A stretch of 49,577 nt of DNA, taken from contig CASGAD010000037.1 of the NCBI GenBank assembly GCA_949299335.1, positions 1 through 49,577 on the forward strand, written 5' to 3'. Each line of letters opens with the position of its first letter. Position 1 is the first letter of the stretch. This stretch comes from an uncultured bacterium. Its GTDB lineage: Bacteria > Bacillota_I > Bacilli_A > RFN20 > CAG-826. A program made the position numbers and the translations under genes. Below, in pieces: positions 33,702 to 41,642 of the stretch. The notes below the pieces were generated by a model, which was given only the letters and a program-made list of their open reading frames with translations, did no database searches and was not told the origin of the DNA.

Positions 33702-36326
33702 ATGAAAAAGAAAATTAAAAAACTTGCTATTAAGGAAACATATTTAAAACTAAGTTCCTTTTCTTTGGAAGAATTAGAAAAAGAACTTAAAGTCAATTCT
33801 GAGCAAGGACTAACTCATGATGAAGTCATCAAAAGAAAAGATGAATTTCTTAAAAGCCATAAACTCCGAACTCATAAATACGAAATTTTAAAAATAATAT
33901 TATCTTCTTTTTTTAACCCTTTTAGTTTAATTCTAATTGTAATAGATATTATTACTTTTTTAAGCGATGTTGTATTTGCTTCTTCAGACAATAAGTCTTA
34001 TTTAGAGTGTTCTACTATTCTAGGCATAATTTTACTAAGCGCCTTTATTCATTTATTTAACGAACTATCTTCATATTTTGCTACAAATAAGTTACTTAAA
34101 GAAGTCAGTTCTACCTCAACTGTATTAAGAGAATCAATTAAAGAAGAAATTGATGTTAACGATCTAGTTAAAGGCGATATAATTTTTTACTCTCAAGGCG
34201 ACATAATATCAACAGATGGAATAATTCTTGAAAGCAAAGATTTATTTATCGACGAATCAAGTCTAACCGGAGAATCACTGCCAAAAGAAAAAAGCGAAAA
34301 ATTTATCGAGACAAAGTCACTAATCGAAATTAATAATATATTATTTAAAGGTTCTAACGTAGTAAGTGGTAATGCAAAAGTATTAACAATCGCAACAAAG
34401 ACAGACACCTATTTTAGTGAAATTACAAAATCAAAATATAAAAAAGAAAAAACTTCATTTGATAAAGGTGTAAATCAAATATCAAAACTTTTCATTGTAA
34501 TGATAGCAATCATAGTCCCTTTAATATTTTTAATTAATGTTTTAACAAATAAATCAATTTTTGATTCTGTGATTTTTGCTTTAACAATATCACTAGGTTT
34601 AACTCCCGAACTGCTTCCTATGATAGTTGCTTCTTGCTTAGCTAAAGGAAGAAAAAAACTCGCCAACGACAAACTTATAGTTAAAGATCTTTCCTCAATA
34701 AATAATTTAGGGGCAATAAATATTTTATGTAGTGACAAAACCGGAACAATTACAGAAAACGCTTCAAAACTAGAAAAAATCATCCCTTTTAATAACGATT
34801 CTGAACAATTATTTTGCTATGCTTATTTGAATTCTTTTTTACAAAGTGGATTAAAAAATCAAATTGATAAAGCTATAAGTGAGCATGAATTTAAACACGA
34901 TGTCCCTTTAAAGGATATCAAAAAATTAGATGAGATACCTTTTGATTTTTCTAGAAGAAGGCTCTCATTATTAATAAAAGAAAACGATAAAAATATCCTC
35001 ATAACAAAAGGAAGTGTCGAGGATATGCTAAAAGTTTCTAAATATGTTTCTACAAAAAACGGATTAAATAATTTAGATGAAAATGAACTTAACAGAATAC
35101 TTAGTTTAAATGAAAAATATAATTTAAATGGTTATCGTTTAATTCTTCTAGGATATAAAGAGATCGATAAATCATCCATCAAACTTGATGATGAATGCGA
35201 TCTTATTCTCTTAGGATTTTTAGCTTTTTTCGATCCACTTAAAGATAGTGCATTGGAGACTATTACTAAATTAAATTCACTTGGTGTAGATTTAAAAGTA
35301 CTTACTGGAGACAATAAAAACGTGTCATTAACACTTGCAAAAAGATTAAATATTGAAAATCCTATTGTTATTGATGGCGAATACATCGACACTTTAAGTG
35401 ATGAAGAATTAATTAAAATTGCGCAAAACACAAATATTTTTGCTAAATTAAGCCCTGATAATAAAGAAAGAGTTATTGTTGCATTAAAGAAAGGTGGCAA
35501 TAAAGTTGGCTTTATTGGAGATGGCATAAACGACGCACTTGCTCTTAAAGCTAGCGATATTGGCATTTCTGTAAATAACGCTAGTGATATCGCAAAAGAA
35601 TCCTCTAAAGCAATAATGCTTAATCAAGACTTGTCAATCTTAGTTAATGCAATAATTGAAGGTAGAAAAACACACTTCAATATGATGAAGTATATAAAAA
35701 TAACGATAAGCAGTAACTTCGGTAATATTATATCTATACTCTTTGCATCGATATTTTTACCATTTTTCCCTATCTTACCTACTCATATTTTATTGTTAAA
35801 TATAATTTATGATTTATCTTGCTTAGCAATTATAAGTGACAATGTAGATGATGAATTGTTATTAAAGCCTGTGACTTTTTCTACAAAAGGAATTATTCCT
35901 TTTATGATCATTTTTGGACCGATTTCCTCTATTTTCGATATTGCTACTTTTATATTTAATTATCTTATATTCTTACCATACATATTTGGCGCACAATGTA
36001 ATTTATTAACTGATCAGTCACAATTTATTTTAACTTTCCAAACATTATGGTTCTTTGAATCGTTTATAAGTCAATCAATCGTTATTCTTAGTTTAAGAAC
36101 AACAAAAAAATTAATAAAGTCAAAAATAAGTATAAAAATGATATGTTCAATGGTTATATCAACCATTATAATTTTTATTCTTATTTACACTCCTTTAAAC
36201 AATGTTTTCTTATTAAAACCTATCCATCCACTATATTATGTATTTATGTTAACTTTAATAATTTTATATATTTCTTTAGTAAGTTTAACGAAGCATTGTT
36301 ATTCTAAAAAGCATTCAATTTATTGA
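33702..36326 (+). CDS. mgtA: MgtA-type P-type Mg2+-importing ATPase
   Basis: An 874-residue P-type ATPase (P3B-like). Actuator loop TGES at 189-192, phosphorylation Asp345 in CSDKTGTIT, the ion-path motif LGLTPELLPMI (about 298-308) that marks the MgtA/MgtB class, and the hinge GFIGDGINDALALK are present. About ten membrane helices can be drawn. It would import Mg2+ with ATP. AAGGAGG precedes the ATG. Control by the M-box and terminator just upstream fits the function closely. The gene stops with TGA, showing that UGA is not a Trp codon here. Confidence 0.96.
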   Translation: MKKKIKKLAIKETYLKLSSFSLEELEKELKVNSEQGLTHDEVIKRKDEFLKSHKLRTHKYEILKIILSSFFNPFSLILIVIDIITFLSDVVFASSDNKSYLECSTILGIILLSAFIHLFNELSSYFATNKLLKEVSSTSTVLRESIKEEIDVNDLVKGDIIFYSQGDIISTDGIILESKDLFIDESSLTGESLPKEKSEKFIETKSLIEINNILFKGSNVVSGNAKVLTIATKTDTYFSEITKSKYKKEKTSFDKGVNQISKLFIVMIAIIVPLIFLINVLTNKSIFDSVIFALTISLGLTPELLPMIVASCLAKGRKKLANDKLIVKDLSSINNLGAINILCSDKTGTITENASKLEKIIPFNNDSEQLFCYAYLNSFLQSGLKNQIDKAISEHEFKHDVPLKDIKKLDEIPFDFSRRRLSLLIKENDKNILITKGSVEDMLKVSKYVSTKNGLNNLDENELNRILSLNEKYNLNGYRLILLGYKEIDKSSIKLDDECDLILLGFLAFFDPLKDSALETITKLNSLGVDLKVLTGDNKNVSLTLAKRLNIENPIVIDGEYIDTLSDEELIKIAQNTNIFAKLSPDNKERVIVALKKGGNKVGFIGDGINDALALKASDIGISVNNASDIAKESSKAIMLNQDLSILVNAIIEGRKTHFNMMKYIKITISSNFGNIISILFASIFLPFFPILPTHILLLNIIYDLSCLAIISDNVDDELLLKPVTFSTKGIIPFMIIFGPISSIFDIATFIFNYLIFLPYIFGAQCNLLTDQSQFILTFQTLWFFESFISQSIVILSLRTTKKLIKSKISIKMICSMVISTIIIFILIYTPLNNVFLLKPIHPLYYVFMLTLIILYISLVSLTKHCYSKKHSIY

Positions 36327-36334
36327 TTGCATTC

Positions 36335-36364
36335 AAAAAAATATAAAGCTTAAACCTTATATTT
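36335..36364 (-). terminator. Terminator at the 3' end of the structured RNA candidate
   Basis: On the minus strand AAATATAAG (36364-36356) pairs with CTTTATATTT (36348-36339) around a 7-base loop, followed by TTTTG. The T-run is on the minus-strand side, so it ends a leftward transcript rather than mgtA. Confidence 0.6.
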
Positions 36365-36665
36365 CCTGCCTCCTACCGGGTTTAGGTAAGAGGCAGGCAG
36401 AGCACAAAAAGAATTACTAATCATACTGGAAATTCGAGAAACATAATAAACTCTCAAAGGACAATTCGTAAACTTTCGTTTACCTAACTACGCCTCATTT
36501 GTTTTATCAAACAATATTGTCATTCCTGCTATCTGTATATCTTTTAGTACCATAGTAGTTAGACCCGGTAATGTCGACTAATAGAATTCCTTATAGTGCC
36601 TAATTACTAGAAATTTCTTGATAGGGCGTGAATTTAAAATGCCTACTCTCCTTTCATAAGTACAA
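36335..36665 (-). ncRNA. Candidate long structured non-coding RNA
   Basis: About 330 bases on the minus strand, less AT-rich than other gaps and with no usable frame, end at a terminator. A GC-rich hairpin spans 36366-36398 (CCTGCCTC/GAGGCAGG plus TACC/GGTA). GTAAAC-GAAA-GTTTAC (36483-36468) has a GNRA tetraloop on this strand only. Contiguous bases 36570-36555 (TACCGGGTCTAACTAC) can pair in two 8-bp blocks with 36381-36374 and 36491-36484, giving long-range helices. It does not match tmRNA, RNase P, SRP or 6S consensus features that I know. Antisense control of mgtA is unlikely because it lies beyond the mgtA stop. The 5' end is uncertain; a relic of an RNA-bearing mobile element is the main alternative. 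Confidence 0.5.
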
Positions 36666-36700
36666 CAATTAGAAGCGAAACATTTTTTCTATTTTTTAAA

Positions 36701-36741
36701 AATATTAAAAAACTGCCACTAAATTAATATAAAATGGCAGC
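36701..36741 (-). terminator. Intrinsic terminator of the large lipoprotein gene
   Basis: On the minus strand AGCTGCCA (36742-36735) pairs with TGGCAGT (36718-36712), followed by TTTTTTAATA. The loop is 16 bases. Confidence 0.75.
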
Positions 36742-36755
36742 TTTTAACAAATTTA

Positions 36756-39404
36756 CTAGATTAGTGGAGGAGGTGGAGGTGGAGGTGGAGGTGGTAAGAA
36801 GCCAGAATCCTCAACATACACTACTGTATCTCCATCCTTAAATAAATAGTAAGTTGATAAGCCATTAGCAAAAGATAAAGCTAGATGTCCTTCATAAGAA
36901 GTAACAATATAACTTAAAGTAGTATCTCCCCTACGTAATTTATAGCTAACAACATTAGTCATTATATCTGTCACTGCTTCAAATTTTATGCTTAAAGTTG
37001 GATCACTATCTAAATGATATTCACCAGCATAATCTGCAGGATTGAAATCAACTTTTGCTAGTTCTAAATCAAGAGAGCCATCATTAAGCGTTAACTCGCC
37101 ATCATTAGTAAATGTAAATGTGTTACCAAGACCTTCGCTAGCAAATCTGATACCATCAGTTAATACTTCAATATTTGTAATGTTATATTCTTTACCATTT
37201 ACATATACAAGATTATCAACCATATATACAACAGTTGATTCATCACTTGTTGCATAAACTCCTCTTAAATTGAATATATCTTCTCTTACATAGATAGAAT
37301 TAAATGAAATTAAACCATTATTAACTTGATATAGCAAAACGAAAAAGTTTTCCAATGCTTCAAAACCAATTACAGGTTCTAATTGCCCTGTTGAAGAATT
37401 CTTATTCATAGTTAAACGATAATCATATTCAACTTCTTCTAATTGATTTGTTTCATCGTTAAATGTATCAGCATAGAAATGCCCATCGGTTGTAAGCTTA
37501 AACTTTTCTGGACCATAAGCACCATCAAAATAATAAGTTCCACATAATGATTCAAAGTATTCGTATTGAATATAGGTTATTGAATCAACAACTTTTCCAT
37601 TTTCTATTACATCTTCACTTAAAACTAATGTTGATGTGTATAATAAAGAATGTTTTACTTCGCCAATTACAAATTCAATTTTAGTATCATAACTAAATGC
37701 ACTAGCGTTATACTCGGCGACCAAAGTATAATTAACTTTTTCTCCATAATAAGTAATCGTTGTATCTTCAAACACTATCTCTTTTTCAAATTTATGAGTG
37801 TATGTTCCATAACCTGCATCAAAATTTACTTTATTAAAATAAGTTGCGACTGTATCGCCAGATTTTAGCGAATAAATATTATTCTTTTCATCTAAAATTT
37901 CTAATTCATTAGTAACACCATCAACCTCATACTTTAACGTAGGAGATTTCATTCCAGGAACATAATATAAATAACCATCTGCAGTCTTATTTTCACCATA
38001 TGTAACAGTCAAATTATAATCGCAAGATAAAACTGATTTTTTACCATCAACAACATTAATAAATTCAGAAATAAATTGACTTTTATAAGAACTTTCATTT
38101 ACTAAATAATCAACATTATCGCCATTAGTAATTTTTAAAGCTACTGTAAACTTTTCTGGACTAACGACATATGTGTTGCCATTAAGAACAAACTTGATAG
38201 ATTTACGTTTATCACTAATCAAAAATTCAAATTCAGTTTCTTCGCCATTAACTAGTAAAAGATAATTTCCATCCAAGTCTTGTGTGAAAATAAATTCAAC
38301 ATCTTTGTTGCCATACACATAATTTTCAAAACAAGATGTTTCATTATACGCACCATACTTAGTTACATCACCTTCAGTAAAAGTAGCGCCATAAACATCA
38401 GGTCTAATCGTAACATCATTATGTCCTTCACTTTTTAATGTAATTACTTGTCCATTACTATCAAAAGAAGAACTATAAGTATAGGTAACTTCGTTATATA
38501 CGACTGTATTAGCTTCTGTATCAGCACTTAAAGTAATTTCACTTCCATCTTCAAAGAAATATGAATCACTTAAATTAACAGTATCACTTACATATTCTAA
38601 ATAATCATACTCATATGAGTATAAACCTACTACACCATTACTAGAGACTAGCCCATATCTTCCATAATCATAATTGTCATAATAATCATAGATATTAAAG
38701 AAGAAAGTTTTTTCTCCTTTCACTGTGCCAAAATACGTCACATAATAATAAGTATCAGCAGATTTAGAAAGATTATAATTTCCATAATTTATCTTGAAAA
38801 CACCATAAGTATTATCAAACTCACTACCGAAATAAAGATTCAAATTATAAGGGCTTCCGTCTCCATATGAATTAAATGCACCTTGGAGTTGTTCGTTAAC
38901 TGGTTGAAAATCGTTAACTAATTTATAACCTTCTGCAGTCTTTTCTTCTAATTGTAAAGTATAAAATGAACTTGGAGAATAATACATTTTATATTCTTTT
39001 CCATCGTCATTTTTTAAATAAGCGACAGTACGAGTAAACAATCCTGTGCTACTAACTAACTTTTCTTCTTTGATATTAGTAATACTAAATGGATTTGCTT
39101 CTGTTCCTAGTTTGACTTCATTATCACCTACAATAAGAGTTTGATTTTTACCATAATAGGTTCCTTCGAATTCCATTATATCTTCTACATCAAATGTTGG
39201 TTCTTCTGGTGTTGGTTCTTCTGTTTCACCAGGATTTTCTTCCCCAGGATTTTCTGGATTATCTGGTTTATCATCCCCTGGATTCTCTGGATTATCTGGA
39301 TTACCAGGGATATTTATATCTTCATCTGGCGGGTTATTATTTTGACAGCCAGTCAAAAGAAATGATAAGCCTAAAACAAGCAATAAACTTCTCTTTTTTA
39401 ACAT
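36756..39404 (-). CDS. Large surface lipoprotein with proline-rich linker and polyproline C-terminus
   Basis: An 882-residue protein with a lipoprotein signal ending LLTGC (Cys20). A low-complexity Pro/Glu/Asn/Gly linker (about 24-72, repeats of PDNPENPG) spaces it from the membrane. The rest is beta-rich and built from related modules with a G-x-Y start, such as FEGTYYGKNQT, CGTYYFDGAYG, LRGVYATSDES and YAGEYHLDSD; no enzyme motif is seen. The last 14 residues are FL, ten prolines and LI, encoded by a GGTGGA-type repeat. AAGGAG precedes the ATG. It is probably a surface binding or structural protein; the substrate is unknown. It is separate from the AgrC-like gene upstream (125-base gap). 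Confidence 0.8.
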   Translation of the reverse strand: MLKKRSLLLVLGLSFLLTGCQNNNPPDEDINIPGNPDNPENPGDDKPDNPENPGEENPGETEEPTPEEPTFDVEDIMEFEGTYYGKNQTLIVGDNEVKLGTEANPFSITNIKEEKLVSSTGLFTRTVAYLKNDDGKEYKMYYSPSSFYTLQLEEKTAEGYKLVNDFQPVNEQLQGAFNSYGDGSPYNLNLYFGSEFDNTYGVFKINYGNYNLSKSADTYYYVTYFGTVKGEKTFFFNIYDYYDNYDYGRYGLVSSNGVVGLYSYEYDYLEYVSDTVNLSDSYFFEDGSEITLSADTEANTVVYNEVTYTYSSSFDSNGQVITLKSEGHNDVTIRPDVYGATFTEGDVTKYGAYNETSCFENYVYGNKDVEFIFTQDLDGNYLLLVNGEETEFEFLISDKRKSIKFVLNGNTYVVSPEKFTVALKITNGDNVDYLVNESSYKSQFISEFINVVDGKKSVLSCDYNLTVTYGENKTADGYLYYVPGMKSPTLKYEVDGVTNELEILDEKNNIYSLKSGDTVATYFNKVNFDAGYGTYTHKFEKEIVFEDTTITYYGEKVNYTLVAEYNASAFSYDTKIEFVIGEVKHSLLYTSTLVLSEDVIENGKVVDSITYIQYEYFESLCGTYYFDGAYGPEKFKLTTDGHFYADTFNDETNQLEEVEYDYRLTMNKNSSTGQLEPVIGFEALENFFVLLYQVNNGLISFNSIYVREDIFNLRGVYATSDESTVVYMVDNLVYVNGKEYNITNIEVLTDGIRFASEGLGNTFTFTNDGELTLNDGSLDLELAKVDFNPADYAGEYHLDSDPTLSIKFEAVTDIMTNVVSYKLRRGDTTLSYIVTSYEGHLALSFANGLSTYYLFKDGDTVVYVEDSGFLPPPPPPPPPPLI
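36765..36794. repeat. GGTGGA-type microsatellite encoding ten prolines
   Basis: Ten successive proline codons, mostly in a regular GGTGGA hexamer pattern on the plus strand, lie at the very end of the lipoprotein gene. Slippage in hexamer steps would change length without shifting the frame. Confidence 0.9.
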
Positions 39405-39529
39405 ATAAAAACTCCTTTAGTTTCATTTTATATGCTGTAAAGTTTTTGGCAATTTATAGTTTAAAAAAACAAAAAACTTTAGTAAATTTGCAATAATTTA
39501 TATATTTTCAAGCATTTAATAAATACGAT

Positions 39530-40783
39530 TTAATCGGTATTTTTTAACGGAAAAACAATTTTAACGACAAATTTTTCGTTTTCACATGAAATTAATAAAT
39601 TCCCATCATATCTTTTAACTATATTTTTAATGGATTTTAAACCAAAACCATGATTAGATTTATCTTCTTTAGAAGTTAAAATCTCATTATCTTTAATATC
39701 AGGTTTTTCTAAACAAGTATTTTCAATATCAATTAATACTGAATTCCTTTGTTTAGAAACCATTAAACGGATAATGCGTTTTTCTTTATCTTCAATTTTA
39801 GATACACACTCAATTGCATTATCGATTAAATTTGAGAACATCGAATATAAATGGTTAATCTTCATAAAGTTTAATAATGAGCCATCTGCAATTGTTAAAA
39901 AATGAATATCATATTTTAGACAAGCAAGGTTCTTTTCTAGTAGAACAACATCCAAAGCTTTGTTTCCTGTATAATAAATTGACTTAAAAACATTTCCATT
40001 TTGTTCAATTTCAAGCACTTCATCTTCATTTATTTTATTTTCCTTAATGAAATGTTTTAAGTCATGGTATTTGATATTAATTTGTTCTTGAGTAATTTTA
40101 GCTAATTCATATTTCTTTTCGTCATTTTTCAAAACAACTTCCAGCATTTTATTTTCGTTTTCAAGCTTAGTTTCATTACTACTCATAAACAAAATAACAA
40201 TTCCAGCTAATGAGCCCATTATTGAATATAAATTAACTAAAGAATATATATCATAACGCTTAATTTCTAATAAAGGATCTTCAACAAAATAACTGACAAT
40301 AATATTAAATAAAAGAATCATTATAGCAACAGTCAATAAATAATAGTTATTAATCTCTAAATCAGGATCTTTTTTAAACTTCTTTAAATACGTAAAGTAA
40401 ATGATTGTATTCATTATTAAAATAATTACAACTTGGCATAAAACATAAAACAATTCACCACGCAAATTATAATCAATTAAAGTAACTAAAATCATACTTC
40501 CTTTATATGCAATATGTTGAACGCAGAAAGTTGTCGTAACAATAAATAAAACTCCAAATATATTAATATCAAATATTAAAAAAACTGAAGCAATAACAAA
40601 TACATAAATAAACAAGAAATCTAAAGGTCCTGGTAATGGTCTATAATGCCAATATAGTTCGATTAATAAAAAAGAAACCGCAAAAGGCACATAAAAATAT
40701 TTTCTTTTAGGAAAACACAAAAGAAAAACACATAAAGAAATATAAAGAGTCGCTACATATTCATGATCTAAAATAAATTGCAT
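39530..40783 (-). CDS. AgrC-like sensor histidine kinase (GHKL ATPase)
   Basis: About 417 residues. Six to seven membrane helices fill residues 10-200. A coiled coil (about 205-232) leads to the H-box with His240 in KYHDLKHFI, as in the AgrC/HPK10 class. The GHKL ATPase domain shows LIDNAIECVSK and HGFGLKSIKNIVKRYDGN. This class usually senses peptides. The start is probably ATG 40783; a TTG at 40789 is also in frame and neither has a ribosome site, so translation is likely coupled to the regulator gene that ends at 40790. No AgrB- or AgrD-like gene is nearby. Confidence 0.9.
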   Translation of the reverse strand: MQFILDHEYVATLYISLCVFLLCFPKRKYFYVPFAVSFLLIELYWHYRPLPGPLDFLFIYVFVIASVFLIFDINIFGVLFIVTTTFCVQHIAYKGSMILVTLIDYNLRGELFYVLCQVVIILIMNTIIYFTYLKKFKKDPDLEINNYYLLTVAIMILLFNIIVSYFVEDPLLEIKRYDIYSLVNLYSIMGSLAGIVILFMSSNETKLENENKMLEVVLKNDEKKYELAKITQEQINIKYHDLKHFIKENKINEDEVLEIEQNGNVFKSIYYTGNKALDVVLLEKNLACLKYDIHFLTIADGSLLNFMKINHLYSMFSNLIDNAIECVSKIEDKEKRIIRLMVSKQRNSVLIDIENTCLEKPDIKDNEILTSKEDKSNHGFGLKSIKNIVKRYDGNLLISCENEKFVVKIVFPLKNTD

Positions 40784-40789
40784 AATCAA

Positions 40790-41485
40790 TTAAATATTCT
40801 TCATAAATTTTTCTATAAAGACCTTCTTTTTGCTTCTAGAAATAGGTAGTTCAGCATTTATAAGCTTACAAGTATCTCCATTTATAGATTCAACATAATT
40901 TAGATTAACTAAATAACAGCTATTGCATCTAGAAAATTTATTTTGACTGAGGACATTTTCTAAATCTTTTAAAGACCCATAACACTCATGACTTGAATCA
41001 ATTGTATGGAATATTAATGAATGTAGTCTTACTTCTACATAAACTATTTTATCTTCCATTAAAGCTATGTAACCATCACTAGTTTTTATTGTTATTTTTT
41101 TATAATGTGTATTAGCAAGTTTTTCTAAACACCTATTTAAGCAAAAATATAATTGCTCTTTTTTAATAGGCTTGACTAAAAAATCTGTAGCAGCAACTTC
41201 ATAGCCATTAATAGCGCATCCAGCCATATTAGTAACAAACACAATTAAAACATTTGTATCAACCTTTCTAATTTTCCTAGCGATATCTAATCCATTTATC
41301 CCAGGCATATCAATATCTAAGAAGACTAATTGATAATCGTTTTTTAAGGAATCTAAAAAATTAAAACCATGGCTAAATTTATTAATTTCATATTGAACAT
41401 TTTTCTCAACAAAAAATTTCACTAAAAATAGTTCTAATTGGTCCAATGCTTCCAACGAATCATCTACTAATGCTATTTTGAACAT
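40790..41485 (-). CDS. LytTR-family response regulator (AgrA/LytR-like)
   Basis: A 231-residue regulator: receiver domain (1-120; phospho-acceptor Asp57 in LVFLDIDMPG, conserved Lys in FLVKPIKKEQ) and LytTR DNA-binding domain (about 135-230; with SLKDLENVLS, FSRCNSCYLVNLNYV). It is partnered with the AgrC-like kinase encoded immediately downstream. The ATG at 41485 follows a TATAAT box by 6 bases and has no ribosome site, suggesting a leaderless mRNA; a frame from 41548 would add 21 unlikely hydrophobic residues. Confidence 0.93.
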   Translation of the reverse strand: MFKIALVDDSLEALDQLELFLVKFFVEKNVQYEINKFSHGFNFLDSLKNDYQLVFLDIDMPGINGLDIARKIRKVDTNVLIVFVTNMAGCAINGYEVAATDFLVKPIKKEQLYFCLNRCLEKLANTHYKKITIKTSDGYIALMEDKIVYVEVRLHSLIFHTIDSSHECYGSLKDLENVLSQNKFSRCNSCYLVNLNYVESINGDTCKLINAELPISRSKKKVFIEKFMKNI

Positions 41486-41491
41486 ACTTAT

Positions 41492-41497
41492 ATTATA
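41492..41497 (-). promoter_or_regulatory. TATAAT -10 box directly before the LytTR regulator start
   Basis: On the minus strand CTATAATATAAGTATG places TATAAT 6 bases from the ATG, nearly the same string as at 32841-32857. A transcript starting at the normal distance would have no leader. Confidence 0.55.
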
Positions 41498-41525
41498 GAT
41501 GAGGCAAAACGAAAATAGAATTTTT

Positions 41526-41566
41526 AAATAAAAAACAGCAAAATTCATTAACGAAGTTTGCTGTTT
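41526..41566 (-). terminator. Intrinsic terminator of the beta-glucan operon
   Basis: On the minus strand AAACAGCAAA (41566-41557) pairs perfectly with TTTGCTGTTT (41542-41533), followed by TTTATTTAAAA. It separates the GH16 gene from the LytTR/AgrC pair. Confidence 0.85.
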
Positions 41567-41642
41567 AAAGAACTAATTAATTTTTAATTAACTATCAATT
41601 ATGTACTTTGAAACACTATTTTTCTTATTTGATAAAACCATT

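Noticed and set aside
34193-35566. Minus-strand ORFs of 71-144 codons opposite mgtA
   Set aside because: They are shadows of the conserved P-type ATPase reading frame.
36335-36364. Terminator of mgtA on the plus strand
   Set aside because: The stem is followed by CCTGCC on the plus strand; the T-run is on the minus-strand side.
36335-36665. tmRNA, RNase P, SRP or 6S RNA
   Set aside because: No tRNA-like CCA end, no GAGGAAAGTCC, no GGTCAGGTCCGGAAGGAAGCAG-type element (shown only in part here) and no single long rod.
39141-39496. Plus-strand ORFs rich in Trp, Ile and Phe opposite the lipoprotein start
   Set aside because: They are antisense readings of the Pro-rich linker and its low-complexity codons.
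39405-39529. agrD-like peptide gene next to the AgrC-like kinase
   Set aside because: No small ORF with a ribosome site and a Cys-containing peptide core is present in the gap.
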